From Sphingomonadaceae bacterium (GTDB lineage: Bacteria > Pseudomonadota > Alphaproteobacteria > Sphingomonadales > Sphingomonadaceae): DNA of 6,829 bases. A model generated the notes under the pieces. It searched no databases and had not been told where the DNA came from. It saw only the letters and a program-made list of their open reading frames with translations. The number at the start of each line of letters is the position of its first letter. The stretch's first letter is position 1. The position numbers and the translations under genes were made by a program. Positions 1 through 6,228 of this stretch are shown piece by piece. The stretch lies in assembly GCA_947442095.1 (NCBI GenBank), contig CANEVG010000191.1, positions 1-6,829 of the forward strand. The letters run 5' to 3'.

Positions 1-146
1 CCCGACTGGCTCGGCGCATCCGCCGTCCATGCCACTTCGACATCGGCAACATCGGAAACGGCACGCGCGGTGCCGGCAAGCACCGAACGGAACTGATCGA
101 GAGGGGTATCGTCGGGCAAGGTCAGTCCAAATCCAAGGGTAAGCAC
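1..146 (-). CDS. cobT: Cobaltochelatase subunit CobT, N-terminal fragment
   Basis: This is the 5' end of a minus-strand gene that runs off the left edge of the window, so only about 48 codons are visible. The readable peptide contains PLDQFRSVLAGTARAV, then DVEVAWTADAPSQS. This matches my memory of the N-terminus of CobT, where a short helix (PL..F..VLAGT.RA) is followed by a strand (VEV.FTAD.P). CobT is the AAA-type partner subunit of the aerobic cobaltochelatase CobNST, which inserts cobalt into hydrogenobyrinic acid a,c-diamide in the cytoplasm during cobalamin synthesis. The start is uncertain. The GTG at 146 lies 9 bases after the upstream stop codon. A TTG at 119 would give a product beginning LPDDTPLD and has a GGA about six bases upstream. 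CobT homologues begin close to the PLD motif, which fits either choice. The gene follows a small membrane protein closely enough to be cotranscribed. The call rests on about 40 residues of remembered similarity. Confidence 0.72.
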   Translation of the reverse strand, partial: MLTLGFGLTLPDDTPLDQFRSVLAGTARAVSDVADVEVAWTADAPSQS

Positions 147-155
147 TTCATCGTC

Positions 156-518
156 TCAAACGCCCTTTATGGCGTTCGCGATCAATGCCGCAACGACGAT
201 CTCTAGCACGATGAACAGCGCGGGGTAGCGGCCAAGCGTGCGATCGATCAGCACGGACACGATCCGCCCCATCGCCATGCCCGCCGAAGCGACCGCCAGC
301 GCGAACAGGATGCCATCCGAATCACCGGGCCGCACAAGGCTGAACAGCAACAGGCCCGCAACCGCGAGCGGGAAGCCGCCATAGACCGCGCGGATCTCAT
401 TGCGGCTGTCTGCCTGGCTGGCCTCGATCCCGAACCTGGCCAGAAGATTGCGCGGGCGCATGAGCGCTGCCACGCCGATCAAGCCGTAAAACAAGGCTGC
501 TGCGAGCACGCCGACCAT
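156..518 (-). CDS. Small four-helix membrane protein, DUF4345-like
   Basis: The predicted protein has 120 residues and is strongly hydrophobic. Four membrane segments lie at roughly residues 3-20, 49-63, 69-91 and 98-117. Between the first two is a conserved-looking polar stretch, RNEIRAVYGGFPLA (residues 39-52). An EIRAVYGG-type motif after the first helix is what I remember of the DUF4345 family of small integral membrane proteins, whose function is unknown. It probably sits in the inner membrane. The ATG start at 518 lies 3 bases after the TAG of the upstream gene, and an AAGGAG is present inside that gene's end (530-535), so translational coupling is likely. The cobT start follows 9 bases after its TGA. 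The family call is from memory. That it is a real coding region is well supported by the hydrophobic pattern and tight packing. Confidence 0.72.
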   Translation of the reverse strand: MVGVLAAALFYGLIGVAALMRPRNLLARFGIEASQADSRNEIRAVYGGFPLAVAGLLLFSLVRPGDSDGILFALAVASAGMAMGRIVSVLIDRTLGRYPALFIVLEIVVAALIANAIKGV

Positions 519-521
519 GGC

Positions 522-908
522 CTATGCCGCTCCTTGAAACGCTTGCCAACTGGCGAGGGCCAGCACCGGCAAGCCGATCAAGTCCGCAACCGCAATGCTG
601 TGCAGCGCCGCGGGCGAACCTGCGCGCCACCAGATCACCACGAACGAGACCATGCTGATCCCCGCGGCAATCGCCGCGAGGCGGCGGACATCCGGATCAA
701 GCAGGGCCCACACGCAGATGACAAGGATCACCAAAAATAGCGCGGCACGGTGATGCATCAGGATGAAGCCGTTTGACCCGGGCTCCATGCCGTACAGCCG
801 GGAAATCAGGGCAGGCTGGAACAGCGCAAGTGCGGGCGCTACATGGATCATGCCAAGAAGGGCCCAGCACAGCCCGGCAATCATGACGCAGGGTCCCTGC
901 CAACGCAT
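522..908 (-). CDS. Small four-helix membrane protein of unknown function
   Basis: The protein has 128 residues and four hydrophobic segments at about 9-30, 54-70, 75-95 and 103-122. A polar motif, MHHRAALF (residues 51-58), opens the second helix, and RLYGMEPGS (38-46) precedes it. The layout matches small membrane proteins with an xHRAxLF motif, some of which I recall being misannotated as phosphopantetheine adenylyltransferase. There is no nucleotidyltransferase motif here and I assign no activity. Its size and topology resemble the next gene downstream (156-518), so the two may be distant relatives or act as a pair. The start is not certain: the ATG at 908 has no clear ribosome site, while the ATG at 884 (codon 9) has an AGGGA nine bases upstream and would give 120 residues. 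The gene lies 51 bp downstream of the transaldolase stop. Confidence 0.68.
   Translation of the reverse strand: MRWQGPCVMIAGLCWALLGMIHVAPALALFQPALISRLYGMEPGSNGFILMHHRAALFLVILVICVWALLDPDVRRLAAIAAGISMVSFVVIWWRAGSPAALHSIAVADLIGLPVLALASWQAFQGAA
530..535 (-). promoter_or_regulatory. Ribosome binding site for the 156-518 gene
   Basis: On the minus strand this reads AAGGAG and lies 11 bases before the ATG at 518. It is inside the last codons of the upstream gene. The spacing is a little long, but it supports this start and coupling of the two membrane-protein genes. Confidence 0.5.
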
Positions 909-959
909 GCCGGGATGCTGCTGATCATACCGTTCATTCGCACCTGTCGTCCAACCGGC

Positions 960-1613
960 TCAGCCGATCGATTGCCCGGTCTTGGCCCAATCCGCAAGGA
1001 AGCCTTCGATGCCCTTTTCGGTAAGCACGTGCTTGAACAGACCCTTGATCACGGCGGGCGGCGCGGTGATCACGTCCGCGCCGATCTTGGCGCTTTCCAG
1101 CACGTGGACGCCGTGGCGGATCGAGGCGACGAGGATCTGGGTGCCGAAAGCGTAGTTGTCGTAGATCAGGCGAATATCGCGGATCAGGTCCATGCCATCA
1201 AAGCCGTTGTCATCGTGGCGGCCGACGAATGGCGAAACAAACGTTGCGCCGGCTTTGGCCGCAAGCAACGCTTGGTTGGCCGAGAAGCACAGCGTGACAT
1301 TGACCATCGTGCCCTCGCCGGTGAGCGCCTTGCAGGTCTTCAGCCCGTCGATGGTGAGCGGCACCTTGATGCAAACGTTGTCGGCGATTTTCCGCAGAAT
1401 TTCAGCCTCGCGCATCATCCCGGCGTGATCGAGCGCCACGACTTCGGCCGAGACTGGGCCGCTGGTCAGACCGCAGATCTCGCGCGTCACTTCGATGAAA
1501 TCGCGGCCCGCTTTGGCGATGAGCGAAGGGTTGGTGGTCACCCCGTCGAGCAGGCCGGTGGCGGCGAGATCGGCAATGTCGGCAGTGTCGGCGGTGTCGA
1601 CGAAGAATTTCAT
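960..1613 (-). CDS. tal: Transaldolase, TalC/MipB (small) type
   Basis: This cytoplasmic enzyme of the non-oxidative pentose phosphate pathway moves a dihydroxyacetone unit between sugar phosphates through a lysine Schiff base. The product has 217 residues, the usual size of the short TalC/FSA class. The signature is clear: MKFFVDTAD at the start, GVTTNPSL (24-31), the Schiff-base lysine in CIKVPLT (Lys83), NVTLCFS (105-111) and SPFVGR (127-132). Glu57 in SAEVVA and Phe129 in SPFVGR sit where E. coli fructose-6-phosphate aldolase FsaA has Gln59 and Tyr131. This favours true transaldolase activity over the aldolase function often annotated for this family. I chose the ATG at 1613 because the family begins with MKFF or MKIF; an upstream TTG at 1643 would add ten unconserved residues. 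It is transcribed divergently from priA, 123 bp away. Confidence 0.93.
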   Translation of the reverse strand: MKFFVDTADTADIADLAATGLLDGVTTNPSLIAKAGRDFIEVTREICGLTSGPVSAEVVALDHAGMMREAEILRKIADNVCIKVPLTIDGLKTCKALTGEGTMVNVTLCFSANQALLAAKAGATFVSPFVGRHDDNGFDGMDLIRDIRLIYDNYAFGTQILVASIRHGVHVLESAKIGADVITAPPAVIKGLFKHVLTEKGIEGFLADWAKTGQSIG

Positions 1614-1736
1614 GGAAGATCGGTCCTGCTGGTGATTCCCCAAGGCCTATAGCGCGGCGGCGGCGGGTTTGTACCCTCTCATTACCCACTCTTTTGGTGA
1701 GGCACGCCCTTTGCCCCGGAGCGCCGCAGTCCCTAG
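1614..1736. other. Divergent intergenic region between tal and priA
   Basis: This 123-bp gap must hold the 5' signals of both the minus-strand transaldolase and plus-strand priA. I found no convincing sigma70 promoter in either direction. The best fragment is a TATAGG on the minus strand (1646-1651), with no matching -35 box at the right distance. There is a GGAG at 1718-1721, but it lies 15 bases before the priA ATG, too far to be a strong ribosome site. Confidence 0.5.
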
Positions 1737-3911
1737 ATGGACTGGATGACCCGCGTCCGCTGCCTCGTCTTCAATGCCGCACTCGGGCCGCTCGACTACC
1801 GGGTGCCCGAGGGGATGGACGTGGCACCGGGTAGCGTGGTCGTCGCACCGCTCGGGCCGCGCCAGATCGTGGGCGTGGTGTGGGATGAGGGGCACCTTGC
1901 CGCCGATCCCTACCCCGAAAATAAGCTGCGCAAGCTGCTGGACGTGCTGCCGGTGCCGCCCCTGCCCGCGCCGCTGCGCCGTCTGATCGAATGGTGTGCC
2001 GACTATTACCTCGCCTCGCTGAGTTCCGTGGCGCGCATGGCGCTTTCGAGCAGCGCGGCGCTGCGCGGCGGCGGTACGCTCACCGAATACCGCCTGACGG
2101 GTGCAGAGCCCGCGCGGATGACGCCGCAGCGGCTGCTCGCGCTCGATCTGCTGCAAGGCGAGCAGGGCACGATGCGCGAACTGGCCGAGATCGCGGATGT
2201 TTCCGAGGGCGTGCTGCGCAGCATGGCGGGTGCGGGGCTGATCGAGCCGGTGCAGGTCGACAGCGACCGGCCTTACGCCGAACCCGATCCGCACTTCGCG
2301 CAGCCGGACCTTTCTGCCGAGCAGGCCGAAGCGGCGGCTGAGATGGTGGAGGCGGTCAGAGCGCACAGGTTTCAGCCCTTCCTGCTCGACGGGGTGACCG
2401 GCTCGGGCAAGACCGAGACCTATTTCGAGGCGGTGGCCGCCGCTTTGGAGACCGGGCGGCAGGTGCTTGTGCTGCTTCCCGAAATCGCGCTGACGGCGGC
2501 ATTTTTGAGCCGGTTCGAGGCGCGCTTCGGCGTGGCGCCGGTGACCTGGCATTCCTCGCTCAAGGCTTCGGAGCGGCGGCGGGCGTGGCGGCAGGTGGCG
2601 TTTGGCGGAGCCAAGGTGGTGGTCGGCGCGCGGTCTGCGCTGTTCCTGCCGTTTGCCGATCTCGGGCTGATCGTGGTCGACGAGGCGCACGAAATCTCGT
2701 TCAAGCAGGACGACGGCGTGCGCTACAATGCGCGCGATGTCGCGGTCATGCGCGGGCATTTCGAAAGCGTGCCGGTGGTGCTGGCGAGCGCCACGCCCGC
2801 GCTGGAAAGCCTGCAGATGGCCGAAGCCGGGCGCTACCGGCGGCTGGTGCTGCCGAGCCGGTTCGGCGGGGCGAGCCTGCCCGAGATCGAAGTGATCAAC
2901 CTCACCGAAACACAGCCCGAGCGCGGCCGCTGGCTGGCGCCGCCACTGGTGGAGGCGCTGCAAGACCGGCTGGCCAAAGGCGAACAGAGCCTCCTGTTCC
3001 TCAACCGGCGCGGCTATGCGCCGCTCACCCTATGCCGGCACTGCGGCTTTCGCTTCAAGTGCCCCAACTGTTCGGCATGGCTGGTCGAGCACCGGCTCTC
3101 GCAGCGCCTCGCCTGCCACCACTGCGGACACGAAGTGCCGCCGCCGCCGGTCTGCCCCGAATGCGGCGAGCTCGATTGCCTGGTCGCCTGCGGTCCCGGG
3201 GTGGAGCGAATTGCCGATGAGGCGGCGGAAATCCTGCCCGGCGCGCGGGTCGCCGTCGTCACTTCGGACACGCTGACCAGCCCAGCGGCGGCGGCCGAGT
3301 TCGTGAGCAAGGCGGAAGCCGGCGCGATCGATGTAATCGTGGGGACACAGTTGGTGACCAAAGGTTTCCACTTTCCCGATCTCACGCTGGTCGGGGTGGT
3401 GGATGCCGATATGGGGCTGGATGGCGGGGATCTGCGCGCCGCCGAGCGCACCTATCAGCAGATCGCGCAAGTTGCAGGCCGCGCCGGGCGCAGCGCCAAG
3501 GCAGGGCTCGTGCTGATCCAGACGCGCCACCCCAAGGCAGCGGTGATCGCGGCGCTCGCAAGCGGGACGCGTGATGCATTCTATGCCGCCGAGACCGAAG
3601 CGCGGCGCGAGGCAGGCGCACCACCGTTTGGCCGGTGGGCGGCGATCATCGTTTCGAGCGAGGACGAGGCCGAAGCGCGCGAAGCCGCCCGCGCCATCGG
3701 CGGAACGCGGCCTGACCTCGCCGATGTGCTCATCCTTGGCCCTGCCCCTGCCCCGCTCTCGCTGCTGCGCGGCCGCCACCGCTACCGCCTGCTGATCGCC
3801 GCGCGCCGATCGAGCGAGGTGCAGAAGGTGATCCGCGCGTGGCTGGACCCGCTGCGCTTCCCGCCGGGGGTGCGTGTGGCGGTGGATATCGATCCCTACA
3901 GCTTTGTTTGA
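1737..3911 (+). CDS. priA: Primosomal protein N' (replication-restart helicase PriA)
   Basis: PriA is a 3'-to-5' superfamily 2 DNA helicase. It recognises stalled forks and recombination intermediates and reloads the replicative helicase. The 724 residues match the family (E. coli PriA is 732). Visible parts in order are: an N-terminal 3'-end-binding domain with NAALGPLDYRVP; a helicase core with Walker A GVTGSGKTE (219-227) and the DEAH box (315-318); a zinc-binding insert with eight cysteines in CxxC pairs (433/436, 442/445, 460/463, 473/476); the GTQLVTKGFHFP segment; and the arginine-finger motif GRAGR (581-585). All catalytic and metal-binding positions are present, so the protein should be active. 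The start is either the ATG at 1737 or a second ATG at 1746 (MTRVRCL), which fits family N-termini slightly better; neither has a strong ribosome site. Confidence 0.97.
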   Translation: MDWMTRVRCLVFNAALGPLDYRVPEGMDVAPGSVVVAPLGPRQIVGVVWDEGHLAADPYPENKLRKLLDVLPVPPLPAPLRRLIEWCADYYLASLSSVARMALSSSAALRGGGTLTEYRLTGAEPARMTPQRLLALDLLQGEQGTMRELAEIADVSEGVLRSMAGAGLIEPVQVDSDRPYAEPDPHFAQPDLSAEQAEAAAEMVEAVRAHRFQPFLLDGVTGSGKTETYFEAVAAALETGRQVLVLLPEIALTAAFLSRFEARFGVAPVTWHSSLKASERRRAWRQVAFGGAKVVVGARSALFLPFADLGLIVVDEAHEISFKQDDGVRYNARDVAVMRGHFESVPVVLASATPALESLQMAEAGRYRRLVLPSRFGGASLPEIEVINLTETQPERGRWLAPPLVEALQDRLAKGEQSLLFLNRRGYAPLTLCRHCGFRFKCPNCSAWLVEHRLSQRLACHHCGHEVPPPPVCPECGELDCLVACGPGVERIADEAAEILPGARVAVVTSDTLTSPAAAAEFVSKAEAGAIDVIVGTQLVTKGFHFPDLTLVGVVDADMGLDGGDLRAAERTYQQIAQVAGRAGRSAKAGLVLIQTRHPKAAVIAALASGTRDAFYAAETEARREAGAPPFGRWAAIIVSSEDEAEAREAARAIGGTRPDLADVLILGPAPAPLSLLRGRHRYRLLIAARRSSEVQKVIRAWLDPLRFPPGVRVAVDIDPYSFV

Positions 3912-3918
3912 GGGTGCT

Positions 3919-3940
3919 TGCAAGCCGGCGGCGGCTTGCA
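3919..3940 (+). other. Perfect 9-bp hairpin after priA (possible terminator or leader element)
   Basis: The arms TGCAAGCCG (3919-3927) and CGGCTTGCA (3932-3940) are perfectly complementary and enclose a GCGG loop. The element starts 8 bases after the priA stop and ends 20 bases before the ribosome site of the next gene. No T-run follows it, so it is not a classical intrinsic terminator. It could slow RNA decay, weaken readthrough or shape the leader of the hydrolase gene. Confidence 0.5.
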
Positions 3941-3945
3941 TAGCC

Positions 3946-3958
3946 TGATCCGCGATCA
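3946..3958. repeat. Short inverted repeat TGATC-CGC-GATCA
   Basis: Two perfect 5-bp arms are separated by CGC, ending 2 bases before the ribosome binding site of the serine hydrolase. It could be a small operator or chance. GATC pieces are common in GC-rich genomes, so the support is weak. Confidence 0.25.
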
Positions 3959-3960
3959 AC

Positions 3961-3965
3961 AGGAG
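3961..3965 (+). promoter_or_regulatory. Ribosome binding site deciding the serine hydrolase start
   Basis: AGGAG with six bases to the ATG at 3972 is a near-ideal site. It settles the start at the signal-peptide methionine rather than an in-frame TTG at 3918 that lies in the hairpin. Confidence 0.75.
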
Positions 3966-3971
3966 AGGCCG

Positions 3972-5057
3972 ATGCTTAAAAAGTCCCTGACCGGTTTTGC
4001 GGCGCTCTTGTCACTCGCTGCCGTTCAGACCGCCAGCGCCGATGCGCTTGATGATGCTGTAAACGCCGAGATCAAGCGGCAGAACATCCCGGGCCTTGCC
4101 ATCGGCATCGAGCAGGACGGCAAGATCACCCGGCTCTCAGGCTATGGCAGCGCCAATCTCGAATGGCAGGTGCCCGTCACGCCTGACACGCTGTTTCAGA
4201 CCGGATCGACCGGCAAGCAGTTCACCAGCCTTGCGATCCTGATGCTGCAGCAAGAGGGTAAACTCCGCATCGACGATCCGATTTCCAAGTATCTTCCGGA
4301 TGCTCCTGCAAGCTGGGCCGATATCAAGCTCAATCACCTGCTTTCGCATACCTCGGGGCTCGATGACGACTATTCGAAAGTCGATGTGCAAAAGACAATG
4401 AGCTGGGACGAGGTGCGCCAGCTTGTCTACACGATGCCCAAGACCCGGCCGGCGGGCACACAGTGGGCCTACTGCAACATGGCCTATGTGATGCTCGGCC
4501 TGGTGATCGAGAAGATGACCGGAGCGCCCTATCATGCCTATTTCACCAGCCATATCTTCAAGCCTCTGGGCATGACTACGACGCGCGACAACTCGGAAGC
4601 CGATATCATCCCCGGCCGTGCTTCGGGCTATGAGCGCGACGGCGGGAAGCTCGGCGCGCCGCTGAAGAACCAGGCCTGGGTCTCCACCACCTTCAACCAC
4701 ACCGCCGACGGCAGCACGTATATCACGGCGCGCGATTTCACGACCTATCTGGCGGCGATGGATGGGCCCAGCCCGGCCTTCGCGCCGCTCTGGGCCGCGG
4801 CCAAGGCCCCGGTGATCAAGGTCGCCCCGGACAAACCGGCCTCTTATGGGATGGGTTGGTTCACCGTGGCTGTGAACGGGACGCCGATCGAATACCACAC
4901 AGGCTCGTGGCAAGGCTTCCGGGCGTACATCATCCATTGGCCCAAGCAGAAGACGGGCGTTGCAGTTCTGGTCAACTCCGACATTCCCGAGCCATCCGCG
5001 CTGTTCGACAAGGTCATAGCTGCGGCTGCGCCCGGTTTGCCGATCCCGCCGAACTGA
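3972..5057 (+). CDS. Exported serine hydrolase, beta-lactamase/PBP-like (PF00144 type)
   Basis: The product has 361 residues and begins with a signal peptide: Lys3-Lys4, a hydrophobic core at about 6-18, and a likely signal peptidase I cut after ASA (21-23). The mature enzyme should be periplasmic or secreted. It carries the three active-site motifs of the family: SxxK as S79-T-G-K82 (nucleophile and general base), YxN as Y167-C-N169, and HTG at 309-311 in place of KTG. The HTG form is common in class C-like esterases and D-aminopeptidase-type members. Known relatives are esterases, D-Ala-D-Ala peptidases, peptide hydrolases or true beta-lactamases, and the sequence alone does not tell which. 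The start is fixed by the AGGAG at 3961 and the signal peptide. The last 14 codons overlap the 3' end of the convergent kinase gene. Confidence 0.9.
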   Translation: MLKKSLTGFAALLSLAAVQTASADALDDAVNAEIKRQNIPGLAIGIEQDGKITRLSGYGSANLEWQVPVTPDTLFQTGSTGKQFTSLAILMLQQEGKLRIDDPISKYLPDAPASWADIKLNHLLSHTSGLDDDYSKVDVQKTMSWDEVRQLVYTMPKTRPAGTQWAYCNMAYVMLGLVIEKMTGAPYHAYFTSHIFKPLGMTTTRDNSEADIIPGRASGYERDGGKLGAPLKNQAWVSTTFNHTADGSTYITARDFTTYLAAMDGPSPAFAPLWAAAKAPVIKVAPDKPASYGMGWFTVAVNGTPIEYHTGSWQGFRAYIIHWPKQKTGVAVLVNSDIPEPSALFDKVIAAAAPGLPIPPN

Positions 5058-5943
5058 CGGGGGCGGCAAAGGCCAACCCTGTGACGGCGTGATCGGCGGA
5101 GAGCGAGACGACTGCGTCTGCTCGCCCCGGCAGATCGACGAGCAAGTGGCGCGTGAGGCGCTCGTAATGCATCACGAAGCGAGCGACCTCGCTGTTGCTC
5201 ATGCCGCGTCCGGTGCGCGCGCGGAGTTTGCTTTCCTGCAATTGCCGCCAGTCGAGGACGGCTTCGAACCCCGGTGCGGCGAGCATGATGAGGAAGTCGA
5301 TCTGGGCGAACAGCGCACGGTAGGGACCTTCGATCGCCGCGTTGACATAGGCGCGCCAGGTACCGTCCGGGTCTTCCTCCGCCTCAAGCCGATTGACCGG
5401 TTCGGCGAGCGCTTCGGCGGATTGCGGCGTGGCTGCGATGCACCAGCCCTCCAGCAGCAGCACATCGATGGGCGCTGCGATCACGGGCCAATCCGCTTGC
5501 GCCGTGCGGTCATCACGGGCCTTGTCGAAGCGCGGGAGAGGCAGGCTGGCGCGGCCGTCGCGGACGGCGGCCAGCACCGCCTCGCCCAGCGCCACATCGT
5601 GGGTGCCCGGCACGCCGCGCGTGGCGAGCAGGGGGTGGACCGTGGCGGCGCGGTGCACGCGTTCGCGGCGGGTCAGGTACAGGTCGTCGAGCGAGAGCGT
5701 GGCGGCGTGGAGGCCGTAGCTTTCGCGCAGCAGCACTTCGAGGAAGTGGCAGAGCGTGGATTTGCCGCTGCCTTGTGAGCCATTGATACCGACAATCAGA
5801 GGGCAGCTTGCATGCCTTGCCGCGATGGCAGCGGCCAAGGGGCGCCAATGCTGCTCAATCATGGCGCGATAGGTGGCGGGTAGCCCCTCCGCCGCGATCA
5901 GTGCATCGATGGCGCCGCGCTCTTTCATTTCCGCTTCAGTCAT
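5014..5943 (-). CDS. P-loop kinase, plant-type D-glycerate 3-kinase family
   Basis: The 309-residue product has Walker A in GINGSQGSGKST (52-63), a SLDDLYL segment (84-90) as in the uridine/pantothenate kinase-like fold, RGVPGTHD (109-116), PRFDKARDDR (137-146), LLLEGWC (162-168) and a C-terminal helix rich in conserved polar residues, QESKLRARTGRGMSNSEV (236-253). This set and order are those of the plant GLYK and yeast Tda10 group. Plant members phosphorylate D-glycerate to 3-phosphoglycerate; bacterial members are usually annotated likewise, so substrate identity is inferred. The enzyme should be cytoplasmic. The start is the ATG at 5943, with another ATG at 5928; neither has a strong ribosome site. 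Residues from about 296 on are encoded inside the antisense of the hydrolase gene and look like an unconserved tail. Confidence 0.88.
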   Translation of the reverse strand: MTEAEMKERGAIDALIAAEGLPATYRAMIEQHWRPLAAAIAARHASCPLIVGINGSQGSGKSTLCHFLEVLLRESYGLHAATLSLDDLYLTRRERVHRAATVHPLLATRGVPGTHDVALGEAVLAAVRDGRASLPLPRFDKARDDRTAQADWPVIAAPIDVLLLEGWCIAATPQSAEALAEPVNRLEAEEDPDGTWRAYVNAAIEGPYRALFAQIDFLIMLAAPGFEAVLDWRQLQESKLRARTGRGMSNSEVARFVMHYERLTRHLLVDLPGRADAVVSLSADHAVTGLAFAAPVSSAGSANRAQPQL

Positions 5944-5945
5944 GG

Positions 5946-5972
5946 TAGAAAGATGGCGCTTTTTCTAGAAAG
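5946..5972. promoter_or_regulatory. Candidate VapB operator: TAGAAA repeat cluster
   Basis: TAGAAAG occurs at 5946-5952 and again at 5966-5972, exactly 20 bp apart, on the same face of the helix. A reverse copy, TTTCTA, lies at 5962-5967, so that 5962-5971 is a perfect 10-bp palindrome TTTCTAGAAA. The cluster fills the gap between the kinase start and the vapB GTG. VapB-family antitoxins autoregulate through such sites; the assignment to VapB is inference from position. Confidence 0.5.
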
Positions 5973-5973
5973 G
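5971..5973 (+). promoter_or_regulatory. Ribosome binding site supporting the vapB GTG start
   Basis: The GAAAGG sequence ends in AGG at 5971-5973, six bases before the GTG at 5980. The in-frame ATG at 5953 has only a weak AAAG-type match upstream. This favours GTG as the true start. Confidence 0.55.
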
Positions 5974-5979
5974 TGCATT

Positions 5980-6228
5980 GTGAGTCTCAATGTCAAGGAC
6001 CCTGAGGCCCATCGGCTGGCGCAGGCCATAGCACAGGCGACAGGGCAGAGCATGACGCGGGTGGTGACCGATGCGCTGCGCGAGCGGCTGGCGGGGATCG
6101 AGCGGCGCAAGAGCCGGGCGAGCATAGGGGAACTGCTCGCGATCGCGGACCGGGCTGCCGTCCACGTGCCGAGCGCTTACGCCGATCACGGCGCTCTGCT
6201 CTATGACGAGAACGGCCTGCCGCGATGA
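5980..6228 (+). CDS. vapB: VapB-family antitoxin (Rv0623-like transcription factor)
   Basis: This small antitoxin (82 residues from the GTG) neutralises the VapC ribonuclease encoded next to it and usually represses its own operon. The N-terminal SLNVKDPEAHRLAQ, followed by a second helix at SMTRVVTDALRERL (24-37), is the short ribbon-helix-helix-like DNA-binding part of the Rv0623/PSK-type VapB family. The C-terminal part, ending in YADHGALLYDENGLPR, is the usual toxin-wrapping tail of this family. Family members typically begin with M-SLN, which matches GTG as initiator. An ATG at 5953 would add nine residues (MALFLERCI) and would place the coding start inside the repeat cluster. The stop overlaps the vapC start by 4 bases (ATGA), a standard coupling arrangement. 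Confidence 0.9.
   Translation: MSLNVKDPEAHRLAQAIAQATGQSMTRVVTDALRERLAGIERRKSRASIGELLAIADRAAVHVPSAYADHGALLYDENGLPR

Noticed and set aside
1614..1643. Ten-residue N-terminal extension of transaldolase from a TTG
   Set aside because: The family starts at MKFF/MKIF and the extension residues are not conserved-looking; the ATG at 1613 is preferred.
843..1652. Long plus-strand open frame opposite the transaldolase (269 codons)
   Set aside because: It is antisense to a clearly conserved enzyme, rich in His, Asp, Gly and Arg as expected for a GC-rich shadow frame, and has no recognisable domain.
1646..1674. Minus-strand promoter for tal with TATAGG as -10
   Set aside because: The hexamer at the right distance upstream reads GTACAA, a poor -35 match, so it is not listed as a promoter.
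1647..2963. Long minus-strand open frame opposite priA (438 codons)
   Set aside because: Composition is Arg/His/Gln-rich low-complexity typical of the antisense of a GC-rich gene. It lies fully over the PriA helicase core.
3030..3959. Minus-strand open frame opposite the priA 3' half
   Set aside because: Shadow frame without motifs; PriA zinc-binding and helicase motifs on the other strand are unambiguous.
4137..5069. Minus-strand open frame opposite the serine hydrolase
   Set aside because: Arg/Gly/His-rich shadow; the plus strand carries the SxxK, YxN and HTG motifs plus a signal peptide.
5089..5778. Plus-strand open frame opposite the kinase
   Set aside because: Shadow frame; the minus-strand product has a full Walker A and family motifs.
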